This document shows, in pieces, positions 1 through 7,362 of a DNA stretch of 13,270 bases (position 1 is the stretch's first letter; every line of letters begins with the position of its first letter). The notes under the pieces were generated by a model. It was not told where the DNA came from, searched no databases, and saw only the letters and a list, made by a program, of their open reading frames with translations. The position numbers and the translations under genes are program-made. This DNA is from Nanohaloarchaea archaeon PL-Br10_U2g5 (lineage in GTDB: Archaea > Halobacteriota > Halobacteria > Halobacteriales > Haloferacaceae): NCBI GenBank assembly GCA_001564205.1, contig LKMY01000025.1:1-13270 (forward strand), read 5' to 3'.

Positions 1-1
1 C

Positions 2-607
2 ATGGACGAACTCGTCGGCGATCTGCTGTCGCTTGCGCGGCAGGGCCGAGCAGTCGGCGAGACGGAGTCGCTCTCGCTAGAAGTGCTGGCACGGGATGCC
101 TGGAGAAGTGTCGACACGGTAGACGCCGAGTTAACCGTCGAAGACGACATCATGCTGGATGCGAACCGGACGCGGACGCGGGAGCTGTTGGAGAACGTGT
201 TTCGGAACAGTGTCGAGCATGGCTCGACTAGCAACCGGACGAAGTCCGGTGACAGCGTGGAACACGGTTCCACGGGCAGTCGGGCGGAGCCCGACGACAG
301 TGTCGAGCATGGTCGTTCGAGAGACGCTGCAAAAACGAACGCAGACCCGCTCGCTGTACGGGTCGGCGAGGCCTCGTTCCGCGGCGACGGTGGGCCGATC
401 GGGTCGGGCTTCTTCGTCGAGGACGACGGAGCCGGACTTCCGGAGGACGCGATCGATCGGGTTTTCGAGAGCGGATTCACCACCGATGAAAACGGAACGG
501 GGCTCGGACTCGCGATCACCAAGCGGATCGCTGAGGCCCACGGGTGGGAGGCCCGCGCGATGACTGGCAGTTCGGGCGGTGCCCGGTTCGAGTTCCGTAC
601 CGACTGA
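2..607 (+). CDS. Sensor histidine kinase, C-terminal part (5' end outside window)
   Basis: This is the catalytic end of a signal-transducing histidine kinase; the frame is open at the left edge, so the true start and the sensor domains lie outside. The first visible residues (about 2-14, DELVGDLLSLARQ) look like the second helix of the dimerisation domain; the phospho-acceptor His is not in view. The HATPase_c domain follows: N-box around residues 64-74 (ENVFRNSVEHG), G1 box DDGAGLP near 141-147, F-box FESGFTT near 154-160 and G2 box GTGLGLAI near 165-172, all intact, so ATP binding is expected. The protein ends GGARFEFRTD. Between N-box and G1 box there is an odd insertion: SVEHG-type units begin at residues 70, 85 and 100 (see the repeat entry). 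No partner response regulator is visible, so the signal is unknown. Family assignment is secure; the specific pathway is not. Confidence 0.9.
   Translation: MDELVGDLLSLARQGRAVGETESLSLEVLARDAWRSVDTVDAELTVEDDIMLDANRTRTRELLENVFRNSVEHGSTSNRTKSGDSVEHGSTGSRAEPDDSVEHGRSRDAAKTNADPLAVRVGEASFRGDGGPIGSGFFVEDDGAGLPEDAIDRVFESGFTTDENGTGLGLAITKRIAEAHGWEARAMTGSSGGARFEFRTD
209..343 (+). repeat. Three tandem 45-bp units inside the kinase gene, repeating the N-box end
   Basis: Three in-frame units start at 209, 254 and 299. They encode SVEHGSTSNRTKSGD, SVEHGSTGSRAEPDD and SVEHGRSRDAAKTNAD. The first SVEHG belongs to the genuine ATP-binding N-box; the other two look like diverged duplications inserted between N-box and the next beta strand (about residue 115, PLAVRVGE). 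The DNA has diverged (gtcgagcatgg versus gtggaacacgg), so the duplication is not recent, or it is held under selection for the protein sequence. Confidence 0.85.
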
Positions 608-640
608 CGCGGTCCGGAGGTGACCGCCGCGGTCCGAAAC

Positions 641-647
641 GACCTTA
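641..647 (+). promoter_or_regulatory. Candidate TATA-like element for srp19
   Basis: The short AT-richer run ccttacg is centred about 27 bases upstream of the srp19 ATG at 671, the expected distance from TATA box to transcription start. No Shine-Dalgarno motif stands before the ATG, so a leaderless transcript is likely. This is inferred from spacing only. Confidence 0.4.
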
Positions 648-670
648 CGCCGCGCCCCCGCGTCTCCGAT

Positions 671-949
671 ATGGTCGAGAACGTCGTATATCCCGCGTAC
701 TTCGACGCCGGCCGCTCTCGGTCGGCAGGTCGCCGCGTCCCGATGGACCTCGCGATCGAAGAGCCGACCGTCGACGAGATCGCGAAGGCGGTCCAGCAGG
801 TGGGCTACGACGCGGTGATCGAGCGCGAGAAGACGTACTCGCGCGAGTTTGAGCCGCGGGGCGCGGTCGTCGTACAGGGCACCGAAGACACGGCGAAAAA
901 CGACCTCGTGCAGGCGATCGGCGCCTACCTCGGGGTCATCCGCGAGTGA
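671..949 (+). CDS. srp19: Signal recognition particle 19 kDa protein
   Basis: SRP19 binds the 7S RNA and promotes its assembly with SRP54, the particle that targets ribosomes making membrane and secreted proteins. The ATG at 671 gives 92 residues, the usual archaeal SRP19 size. The N-terminus carries the family pattern: VVYPAYFD near residues 5-12, followed by the RNA-binding segment [10 protein letters not shown] near 15-24. The rest, with [15 protein letters not shown] and a basic-acidic tail ending LGVIRE, fits the alpha-beta fold. The frame is open further upstream to 620, but the extra residues do not resemble SRP19, and the TATA-like element at 641-647 favours 671. The stop codon at 947-949 touches the start of gar1, so the two genes are probably co-transcribed. 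Confidence 0.93.
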   Translation: MVENVVYPAYFDAGRSRSAGRRVPMDLAIEEPTVDEIAKAVQQVGYDAVIEREKTYSREFEPRGAVVVQGTEDTAKNDLVQAIGAYLGVIRE

Positions 950-951
950 CG

Positions 952-1182
952 ATGCGGCGCGTCGGCACCGTCGTCCGCACCGCCGGTGGGCTCGCGATCG
1001 CCCGCGCCGAGACGGGCGAAGCGCCGCCGCGGATCGGGTCCGCCGTCGTCGACGAGTCGCTGTCAACCGTCGGTCGCGTCGTCGACGTGTTCGGCCCGGT
1101 CGACAGGCCGTACGTCGCGGTAACGCCCGGCGGTGGCGTCGGCCTCGCCGCGCTCGTCGGCGGGAAGCTATACGCGCGCTGA
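952..1182 (+). CDS. gar1: H/ACA ribonucleoprotein core protein Gar1
   Basis: Gar1 is one of the four proteins of archaeal H/ACA guide RNPs, which convert uridine to pseudouridine in rRNA; it contacts the Cbf5 catalytic subunit and helps product release. The 76 residues beginning MRRVGTVVRTAGGLAIARA form a single beta-barrel domain with the signature GRVVDVFGPVDRPYVAV (about residues 43-59). Two starts are possible: ATG at 952, or GTG at 946, which overlaps the srp19 TGA as GTGA. I prefer ATG because family members typically start close to the RRVGTV strand; the GTG form only adds two residues. The gene lacks the glycine/arginine-rich tails of eukaryotic Gar1, as expected in archaea. Its stop lies 24 bases from the stop of the convergent zinc-ribbon gene. 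Confidence 0.9.
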   Translation: MRRVGTVVRTAGGLAIARAETGEAPPRIGSAVVDESLSTVGRVVDVFGPVDRPYVAVTPGGGVGLAALVGGKLYAR

Positions 1183-1191
1183 GACAGCGCG
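1175..1191. terminator. GC-rich hairpin across the gar1 stop codon, possible transcript end
   Basis: CGCGCTG - AGA - CAGCGCG is a perfect 7-bp inverted repeat with a 3-base loop. The gar1 stop TGA (1180-1182) spans the stem and loop. It sits between two convergent genes, where a bidirectional 3' end is needed, but no T-run follows on either strand, so the terminator call is weak. A second, overlapping palindrome (CGTCG-CT-CGACG, 1190-1201) would compete with it. Confidence 0.35.
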
Positions 1192-1206
1192 TCGCTCGAC
1201 GCAGCG

Positions 1207-1479
1207 TTATTCGACGAGTTCGAAGTCCGCTATCGTCTTCGTCGAGCGGACGAGCCGCTCTGACACGAGAAACTTCTCCATCCGATCGAGCCGTCCCCAG
1301 TCGAGCTCGGCCGGCGGTGACTCCTCGAACGCCTGAAACTGCTGGAACACCGCCTCGTTGACGAACCGCTCGAACGAGTCGCAGTTCGGGCACGTCACGG
1401 AGAGATGAGCGGTGTCGAACTCCCGACTCAGCGTGTGTTCGAGACAGTTCAGACACCGGTAGGTCCGGCTTCGGCTCAT
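1207..1479 (-). CDS. Small zinc-ribbon protein of unknown function
   Basis: The product has 90 residues with two CxxC knuckles, CLNC at 9-12 and CPNC at 30-33, spaced as in zinc ribbons (C-x2-C-x17-C-x2-C). The rest is an acidic segment with FVNEAVFQQFQAF, then a possible helix (LDWGRLDRMEKFLVSERLV), with no recognised catalytic motif. There is no signal peptide or membrane helix. The ATG at 1479 is preceded by a TATA-like TATTAG at the leaderless distance, which supports this start and independent transcription. It lies downstream of nuoN on the same strand, 129 bases apart, and converges on gar1. The composition looks like a genuine haloarchaeal protein, probably a conserved hypothetical with a nucleic-acid or protein-binding role, but nothing here proves a function. 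Confidence 0.8.
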   Translation of the reverse strand: MSRSRTYRCLNCLEHTLSREFDTAHLSVTCPNCDSFERFVNEAVFQQFQAFEESPPAELDWGRLDRMEKFLVSERLVRSTKTIADFELVE

Positions 1480-1503
1480 ACTCGGATCGAAGCGCCGAAA
1501 ATG

Positions 1504-1509
1504 CTAATA
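1504..1509 (-). promoter_or_regulatory. Candidate TATA box of the zinc-ribbon gene
   Basis: On the minus strand GTATTAGCAT is centred about 27 bases upstream of the ATG at 1479, so transcription would start at or next to the start codon. No Shine-Dalgarno motif is seen, in keeping with a leaderless mRNA. Confidence 0.5.
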
Positions 1510-1544
1510 CCTGCGGTTACCGGAGCGTCGCCGGTGAAATCTGG

Positions 1545-1600
1545 GGCAGAAATCGAGTTGAAAGGGACGAAATCAGAACCGAGTGCGAATGCGAAAACCG
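1545..1600 (-). terminator. Pyrimidine-rich region after nuoN, possible operon terminator
   Basis: Just after the nuoN TAG (1609-1611) the minus strand reads GCGGTTTTCGC and then several further short T-runs (TTTCG, CCTTTC, GATTTC). Archaeal termination commonly uses T-rich stretches without a strong hairpin. The runs are short, so this is only a candidate for the end of the nuo transcript. Confidence 0.25.
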
Positions 1601-1608
1601 CAGTGAGC

Positions 1609-3120
1609 CTAGAACAGCGCGGAGGCCGCCGCCTCGGCGGTTTCGATGACCGGCCCGAAGCCGGGGAGCAGCAGCACCGTCGCGACCGCCGCGAAGATGA
1701 CCGCGGCGTACAGCGCTGTCGGGCGCACGTCGATCGCGTCGAGCGAGTCCGACGATTCCGGATCGTCGATGAACAGCGCCTTCACGACCCGGCTGTAGTA
1801 GTACAGCGAGATCACGCTGTTGATCGCGCCGATCGCCGCCAACCAGACGAAGCCGTTGTCGATGGCGGCCATGAACAGGAAGTACTTCGAGAAGAAGCCG
1901 GCGAAGGGCGGAAGCCCGGCCAGCGAGAACATGAACACAGCCATCGCCACGGATGCGACGGGCGCACGGCTGGCGAGTCCGGCGTAATCCTCGAAGGTCC
2001 GCCCGACGCCCCACCGCTCGGCCATCGCGACGAAGAGGAACGCGCCGGTGTTCATGAAGCCGTAGACGAGAAGGTGCGCCATCGCGGCGCCCATCACCGC
2101 ACCGTTACCGCCGCCGTCGACGGAGAGCGCGGCGAGCCCGATGAGCGCGTAGCCCGCGTGTCCGATCGAGGAGTACGCGAGCATGCGCTTGACGTTCTCT
2201 TGGACGGCCGCCGCGAAGTTACCGAGCGTCATCGTCACGGCCGCGAGGATACCGAACGCGAGCACCCAGTTGATGTCGGCGGCCAGCGACGCACCGACCG
2301 GGAACGCCTCAGTGAACAGGCGGAACGCGACCACGAAGCCGGCCGCCTTCGACGCCGACGAGAGGAACGCGCTCACCGGCGCTGGCGCTCCCTCGTACGC
2401 CTCCGGCGCCCAGAAGTGGAACGGAACGGAGGCGGTTTTGAAGGCAACGCCACCGATGATCATCACGATCCCGAGACCGGTGATTCCGACGAGCCCGTCG
2501 AGCGAGCCCATTCCGTCGGCGACGTCGCTCAGGATGAGCGACCCGGTCGCCGCGTACACCAACGAGATACCGAACAGGAAGATCGCCGAGGAGAGCGCAC
2601 CGACGAGGAAGTACTTCAGCCCCGCCTCGACGCTCCCGCGGTTCTTTTTGAAGAAGGCGACGAGCACGTACGACGGCAGCGACACCATCTCCAAGGCCAC
2701 GAAGACGACGGCCAGCGAGTTCGCGACCGCGAGCAGCGCCATCCCCGTCGCCGCGAAAACGACCAACGAGTAGAACGTCGCCGGGTCGTCGTGGTCGTGG
2801 AAGTAGTCGTGTGCGGCGACGACGACGAGCGCGGTGACAGAGGCGAAGATGGCGGTGAAGAACAGCGCCATCGTGTCGACCTTGATCGCGTCGGCGAACA
2901 GGTAGATCGCGCCGCCGGTGTCGGTGTCTCCGGTGCCGGAGGCGACGAACCAGACGGTCACCGCGAGCGCGGCCAGCGACCCCAGCGCGGCGACGACCGC
3001 ACTCGACGTGTTCGACCGAGCGTCCGGTCGGATGGTATCGACTACCAACAGCGCGAGTCCGGTGAACGCGAGGACGAGCACTGGCAGCAGCGCCGCCACC
3101 GGCGGAAGCGCGTTAACCAT
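1609..3120 (-). CDS. nuoN: Complex I membrane subunit N (antiporter-like)
   Basis: NuoN is one of the three antiporter-like proton-pumping subunits of the membrane arm. The 503-residue product is almost entirely hydrophobic, with about 14 predicted membrane helices, the usual family size. Key features visible: the buried Glu in VALEMVSLPSYVL (E144), the Lys of VAFKTASVPFHFW (K228) on the broken helix, and the Lys of SASKAAGF (K258) after the signature APAPVSAFL. These match the charged residues of the proton channel in known NuoN proteins. The ATG at 3120 overlaps the end of nuoM by 8 bases, implying coupled translation. It is the last gene of the operon. Confidence 0.95.
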   Translation of the reverse strand: MVNALPPVAALLPVLVLAFTGLALLVVDTIRPDARSNTSSAVVAALGSLAALAVTVWFVASGTGDTDTGGAIYLFADAIKVDTMALFFTAIFASVTALVVVAAHDYFHDHDDPATFYSLVVFAATGMALLAVANSLAVVFVALEMVSLPSYVLVAFFKKNRGSVEAGLKYFLVGALSSAIFLFGISLVYAATGSLILSDVADGMGSLDGLVGITGLGIVMIIGGVAFKTASVPFHFWAPEAYEGAPAPVSAFLSSASKAAGFVVAFRLFTEAFPVGASLAADINWVLAFGILAAVTMTLGNFAAAVQENVKRMLAYSSIGHAGYALIGLAALSVDGGGNGAVMGAAMAHLLVYGFMNTGAFLFVAMAERWGVGRTFEDYAGLASRAPVASVAMAVFMFSLAGLPPFAGFFSKYFLFMAAIDNGFVWLAAIGAINSVISLYYYSRVVKALFIDDPESSDSLDAIDVRPTALYAAVIFAAVATVLLLPGFGPVIETAEAAASALF

Positions 3121-4645
3121 CGACGCTCACCCCCTCGACCACGGGAACGGCAGCGTCACGAATCATCTCGAAGAAGATGTCGGGCGCGACGCCGAGCACG
3201 ATGATCGCCACGAGAAGCACCGCCAGCGGGGCGACATCGTGGAACGGTGCCGGGCCGACCTCGTAGTCGGTTTCGAGCCGGAACGGTCCGAACAGCGTCT
3301 TCTGCATCGCCGACAACAAGTAGCCGGCGACGACGACGATACCGAACATCGCGAGCGCCGTGAAAATCGGTGCGTACGGGAGCACCGGCGCGGACAGCGA
3401 GCCGACGAAGATGAAGAACTCGCCGGCGAAGCCGGCCATCAGCGGGAGCCCCATGTAGCCGAACGCGCCGGCGACGAGGATTCCGACGGTGACCGGCATC
3501 CGGTCGGCCATGCCGGCCATATCGCCGACCATCCGGGTGTGCGTCGCGTTGTAGATGACGCCGACCGCCATGAACATCAGCCCCGAGATGAGGCCGTGAG
3601 CGACCATCTGGAACGTCGCGCCGCCGACGCCGAACTCGGTGAACGCGATGAGTCCGAGGATGACGTACCCCATCGACGAGACGGAGGAGTACGCGACGAT
3701 GCGTTTGAGATCTTTCTGTGCCAGCGCCAACATCGCACCGTAGATGACGCTGATGACGGCGATGGCCGCGATCGGGACCGCGAGCGCAGACGCCTGATCG
3801 GGTAACATCGTGAAGTTGAAGCGGAGCAGCGCGTACGTCCCCATCTTCAGGAGGACGCCCGCCAGCAACACCGACACGGGTGTCGGCGCCTCGACGTGGG
3901 CGTCAGGGAGCCACGTGTGGAACGGAACGATCGGCACCTTCACCGCGAACCCGAGGAACATCGCGAGGAACGCGCCCATCGCGATCGTTCCGGGGGCGAT
4001 CCCGAACCACGTCCCGAGTTCGCCGGCCGTGAGCGCCTGCGTGATCTCCGGCAGCCCGAATGAGCTTACGGAGTCGCCGAGCGCGAACACCAGCGACATA
4101 AATCCGATGAACATCAACAGCGACGCCGCGTTCGTATACACGAAGAACTTGATCGCGGCGTACTTCCGGCGCGGGCCACCCCAGACACCGATGAGGAAGT
4201 ACATCGGCACGAGGACGGCCTCCCAGAAGATGAACCACAAGAAGAAGTCGAGCGCGGTGAACACGCCGAGGAGGTTCGCCTGCATGAACAGCATGAGCCC
4301 GTAAAATTGGCTCTGGCGGGTGTCGATCGGCGTCCATGCGCTGACGATCGCCAGCGGGACGAGGAAGGTCGTGAGCACGACGAGCGGGAGGCTGATCCCG
4401 TCGAGTCCGACGAACCACGAAACAGAGCGGCCACCGACTTCCAGCCACTCGATTCGCGTTTCGAAGGCGATCGTCCCACCCGTGAGGGCGTTGCCGACGG
4501 CGTCGAACTGCGACCACAGGTAGAGGCTTCCGGCGAACGGAACCAGACTCAGCGCGAACGCGAGCTTCCCGGCCCACGCGTTGGGAGCGAGCAGTACGAG
4601 CAGCGCGCTCGCGAAGGTGAAGGCGATGAGCGCTTCGAGTATCAC
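3113..4645 (-). CDS. nuoM: Complex I membrane subunit M (antiporter-like)
   Basis: NuoM is a proton-pumping antiporter-like subunit between NuoL and NuoN in the membrane arm. From the GTG at 4645 the product has 510 residues, matching the family (E. coli about 509). The diagnostic residues are present: Glu in FIFWEAVLVPMYF (E142), Lys in FAVKVPIVPFHTW (K236), the signature VEAPTPVSVLLAG, then Lys in LLKMGTYALLRF (K267). The frame is open to another GTG at 4654, adding three residues (VVP). I prefer 4645 because it forms a GTGA overlap with the nuoL stop and leaves the sequence ILEALIAF at the N-terminus. No Shine-Dalgarno is needed if ribosomes re-initiate there. Confidence 0.94.
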   Translation of the reverse strand: MILEALIAFTFASALLVLLAPNAWAGKLAFALSLVPFAGSLYLWSQFDAVGNALTGGTIAFETRIEWLEVGGRSVSWFVGLDGISLPLVVLTTFLVPLAIVSAWTPIDTRQSQFYGLMLFMQANLLGVFTALDFFLWFIFWEAVLVPMYFLIGVWGGPRRKYAAIKFFVYTNAASLLMFIGFMSLVFALGDSVSSFGLPEITQALTAGELGTWFGIAPGTIAMGAFLAMFLGFAVKVPIVPFHTWLPDAHVEAPTPVSVLLAGVLLKMGTYALLRFNFTMLPDQASALAVPIAAIAVISVIYGAMLALAQKDLKRIVAYSSVSSMGYVILGLIAFTEFGVGGATFQMVAHGLISGLMFMAVGVIYNATHTRMVGDMAGMADRMPVTVGILVAGAFGYMGLPLMAGFAGEFFIFVGSLSAPVLPYAPIFTALAMFGIVVVAGYLLSAMQKTLFGPFRLETDYEVGPAPFHDVAPLAVLLVAIIVLGVAPDIFFEMIRDAAVPVVEGVSVDG

Positions 4646-6693
4646 AGGAACCACCCCCCGCTGACACCGAGGGTGAGAATCAGTGCGACCAGCCCCAGCG
4701 TGAGCAGCAACGCGTACTGCGAGACGAGTCCGGTCTGGACCTGTCGGACCCGACTTCCGCCGAAGAGGCTCACCGAGGAGACGCCGTTGACGACGCCGTC
4801 GATGATACCCTGATCGAAGGTGTCGGCGCCGCCGGCGGCGTCTTCAGTTCGATACGCGAGCCATACCTGCAGTTCGTCGAGATAGTAGTTGTTGTACAAC
4901 ACGTCTTTGAGTCCGCCGAGCTTCGCCGTGTGTTCCGTCGGCGACGCCACGTTGTAGAGCTTCCACGCGACGAGCACGCCGGCGACGGCGAGTCCGAGCG
5001 AGAGTCCAGCCGCGACGAGCAGCGTTGCCGTCTCGCCGACGCCGAGGAACGCCGCCTCGTGACCGTGCGTCGCGAGCAGATCGTTGTACGCGGAGTAGCT
5101 CACGCCGTCGATGCCGCCGAAATCGTTGTCGAGCCATCGGGTCAGGAGATCGATCCCCTCGATCCCGAGCAGCTTCTGGACCGGCACCATGTTGACGAGG
5201 CCGGCGACGACAGCCAGCGAGCCGAGCACGGTGAGCGGCCCTTTCACGTTCCAGCGAACGGGCTCGGGGTCACGAGCCAACTCGGTCCGCGGCTCGCCGT
5301 GGAACGTCAAGAACACCATCCGGAAGGTGTAGAAAGCGGTGACCGGCACCGCGAGCAGTCCCATCACCCAGCCGCCGAGCAGCAGCGGGTCGTTGAGGCC
5401 GTGGATGAACGCCTCATACAGGATCTCGTCTTTCGACCAGAACCCCGCGAACGGGAAGATACCCGCGAGGGCGAGCGAGCCAGCGAGGAACGTCCAGTAG
5501 GTGACGGGCATCCGGTCTTTCAGCCCGCCCATATCCCACATGTTCTCGTTGTGGTGCATCGCGATGATCACCGCGCCCGCGCCGAGGAACAACAGCGCCT
5601 TGAAGAAGGCGTGCGTCATCAGGTGGAAGGTCGCAGCGACGTACGAGCCCGCACCGAGTGCGAGCATCATGTAGCCGTACTGGGAGATGGTGGAGTACGC
5701 GAGCACCTGTTTCAGCTCGTCTTTGACGACGCCCATCGTCGCCGCGAACAGCGCCGTGAAGCCGCCGACAAACGCGATAACCGCGAGCGTCGTTGGTGTC
5801 AGCGCGTAGAACCCGAACATCCGGGCGACCAAGTAGACACCGGCAGCGACCATCGTCGCGGCGTGGATGAGCGCGGAGACGGGGGTCGGACCCTCCATCG
5901 CGTCGGGGAGCCACGTGTGCAGCGGGAACTGCGCCGACTTTCCGACGACGCCGCCGAGCACGAGCAGGCCGATGATCGTGAGCCACGTCTGTAGCTCGAG
6001 TCCGCCGGGGATCCACGCGACCGAGCCGGACCCGTTGAGCGCGGCGTCCGCGAGCGCGGGGAACGAGCCCTCACCGGCGAACTGCGCGGTGCCGAACGTC
6101 GCGAGCACCGCGACGACGCCGACGAGGAAGAAGTAGTCCCCGAATCGAGTGACGAGGAAGGCCTTCTTCGCGGCGGACGGCGGTCCGGGCTCTCGGAAGT
6201 GGAAGCCGATGAGCAGGTACGAGCAGAGCCCGACCAGTTCGAAGAACATGAACGCCATCAGCAGGTTGTCCGCGACGACGAATCCGAGCATCGACGCGGT
6301 GAAGAGGCCGAGCCCGGCGTAGTATCGCGGAAGCCCGGTCTCGCCTTCGTCGTTCATGTAGCCGAGCGAGAACACGTGAACGAGCAGCGCAACGAGCGTC
6401 ACGATGACGAGCATCAGCGCCGACAGCGGATCGATCAGGATGCCGAAGGTCAGCTCGATATCCGTCGGCCCGATACCGCCCTCGCTCGCCCACGTGTAGA
6501 TCGTCGCGTTGTACGTCTGGCCGCCCGCGACCGTCGCGAACACCCACAGCGAGAGCAGGAACGAGCCCGCCGTCGCAGCGATGCCGCCGAAGGCACCGCC
6601 TTTGGGGAGATATTTGCCGGCCCCGAGCGCGATGAGGAACGAGAAGAACGGGAGAAGCACGATCGCCGGAACGTATGAGAACACGTCCACCAT
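4642..6693 (-). CDS. nuoL: Complex I membrane subunit L (distal antiporter-like)
   Basis: NuoL is the distal proton-pumping subunit and carries the long lateral helix that runs along the membrane arm. The product has 683 residues, longer than E. coli NuoL (about 613). The pump residues are visible: Glu in FFELVGLCSYL (E152), Lys in VGKSAQFPLHTW (K252), the signature GPTPVSALIHAATMVAAG with H277, and H361/K365 in MTHAFFKALLFL. The C-terminal portion (about 560-683) contains LYNNYYLDELQVW, followed by the segment expected to form the lateral helix and a final transmembrane anchor ending GVSGGWFL. It starts one base after nuoK and overlaps nuoM by 4 bases. Confidence 0.95.
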   Translation of the reverse strand: MVDVFSYVPAIVLLPFFSFLIALGAGKYLPKGGAFGGIAATAGSFLLSLWVFATVAGGQTYNATIYTWASEGGIGPTDIELTFGILIDPLSALMLVIVTLVALLVHVFSLGYMNDEGETGLPRYYAGLGLFTASMLGFVVADNLLMAFMFFELVGLCSYLLIGFHFREPGPPSAAKKAFLVTRFGDYFFLVGVVAVLATFGTAQFAGEGSFPALADAALNGSGSVAWIPGGLELQTWLTIIGLLVLGGVVGKSAQFPLHTWLPDAMEGPTPVSALIHAATMVAAGVYLVARMFGFYALTPTTLAVIAFVGGFTALFAATMGVVKDELKQVLAYSTISQYGYMMLALGAGSYVAATFHLMTHAFFKALLFLGAGAVIIAMHHNENMWDMGGLKDRMPVTYWTFLAGSLALAGIFPFAGFWSKDEILYEAFIHGLNDPLLLGGWVMGLLAVPVTAFYTFRMVFLTFHGEPRTELARDPEPVRWNVKGPLTVLGSLAVVAGLVNMVPVQKLLGIEGIDLLTRWLDNDFGGIDGVSYSAYNDLLATHGHEAAFLGVGETATLLVAAGLSLGLAVAGVLVAWKLYNVASPTEHTAKLGGLKDVLYNNYYLDELQVWLAYRTEDAAGGADTFDQGIIDGVVNGVSSVSLFGGSRVRQVQTGLVSQYALLLTLGLVALILTLGVSGGWFL

Positions 6694-6694
6694 C

Positions 6695-6997
6695 TTACCA
6701 CCTCATCTCCGTTGGAACGGTGACGTCCGTGACGCCGAAGTTACGGTATAACACGAGTATGATGCCGATTCCGATTGCGACCTCTGCGGCGGCGAGCGCG
6801 ATGACGAACAGCGCGAACACCTGTCCGGTGAGGTCACCGTAGTAGAGCGCGAACGCGACGAAGTTGATGTTCGCCGCGTTCATCATGAGCTCGACGCTCA
6901 TCAGGAAGTACAGCGCGTCACGTCGTGTGAGCACGCCGAACAGTCCGATACAGAACATCGCGGTGGCGAGCAGCAGGTACCACTCGATGGGCACCAT
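6695..6997 (-). CDS. nuoK: Complex I membrane subunit K
   Basis: NuoK (ND4L homologue) is a three-helix subunit that continues the chain of buried charges between NuoH/J and the antiporter-like subunits. It has 100 residues, exactly the family norm. The two membrane glutamates needed for proton coupling are present: E36 in MSVELMMNA and E72 in LAAAEVAIGIGI. The ATG at 6997 shares one base with the nuoJ2 stop codon (TAATG arrangement), and the next gene, nuoL, follows after one base. Confidence 0.95.
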   Translation of the reverse strand: MVPIEWYLLLATAMFCIGLFGVLTRRDALYFLMSVELMMNAANINFVAFALYYGDLTGQVFALFVIALAAAEVAIGIGIILVLYRNFGVTDVTVPTEMRW

Positions 6998-7362
6998 TAC
7001 CGCTCACCCCCGTCGCGGCCGCCGTCGGTAAACGCCTGCCCGACAGCGGAGACGATCGAGCCGTCCTCCTCGCGCTTCGCGAGGTACACCGCACCGTCGA
7101 GCGCGACGTCGAGCGCAACCGCGACGATCAGAAACGCCGCGAGGAACCCTTCGGATGGGATCGTTGCGACACCGTGTTCGCCGAGGTTGAACAGGGCGTA
7201 CCCGATGTTGTGGACGACCGACTCGCCTTCAAACGCCTCGAGGCCCTCTGAGAAGTCGCCGAAATCTGCAGAGAGGACCGTTACGGCCATCACGGCGAAC
7301 AGAAGTCCGACCGCGGCTGCGGGCACGAGCCGTCCGAGCCTCCCGGTGTTCGTGTCACTCAT
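6997..7362 (-). CDS. nuoJ2: Complex I subunit J, C-terminal half protein
   Basis: This 121-residue protein corresponds to the C-terminal part of NuoJ (ND6 homologue), which elsewhere is a single chain of about 170-200 residues. It has one helix near residues 12-30 (LVPAAAVGLLFAVMAVTVL), an acidic extracytoplasmic-type loop (SADFGDFSEGLEAFEGESV), the HNIGYALF and GFLAAFLIVAVALDVALDGA segments typical of the last NuoJ helix, and a charged tail. It overlaps nuoJ1 by 4 bases (ATGA), and the two together cover the family length. The gene is a known haloarchaeal arrangement, not a frameshift: each part has its own proper start and stop. Confidence 0.88.
   Translation of the reverse strand: MSDTNTGRLGRLVPAAAVGLLFAVMAVTVLSADFGDFSEGLEAFEGESVVHNIGYALFNLGEHGVATIPSEGFLAAFLIVAVALDVALDGAVYLAKREEDGSIVSAVGQAFTDGGRDGGER

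Noticed and set aside
131..1456. 441-codon open frame on the minus strand at the left end
   Set aside because: It runs antisense to the histidine kinase, srp19 and gar1, all clearly real, and its translation is arginine-rich low complexity.
1405..3204. 599-codon open frame on the plus strand
   Set aside because: It is antisense to nuoN, rich in Arg, Glu and Asp with no family resemblance, and its length comes from GC-rich codon use on the other strand. NuoN in the opposite frame is unmistakable.
4930..5994. 354-codon plus-strand open frame opposite nuoL
   Set aside because: The translation is dominated by Arg, Glu and His, with no recognised motif; it mirrors the conserved nuoL codons.
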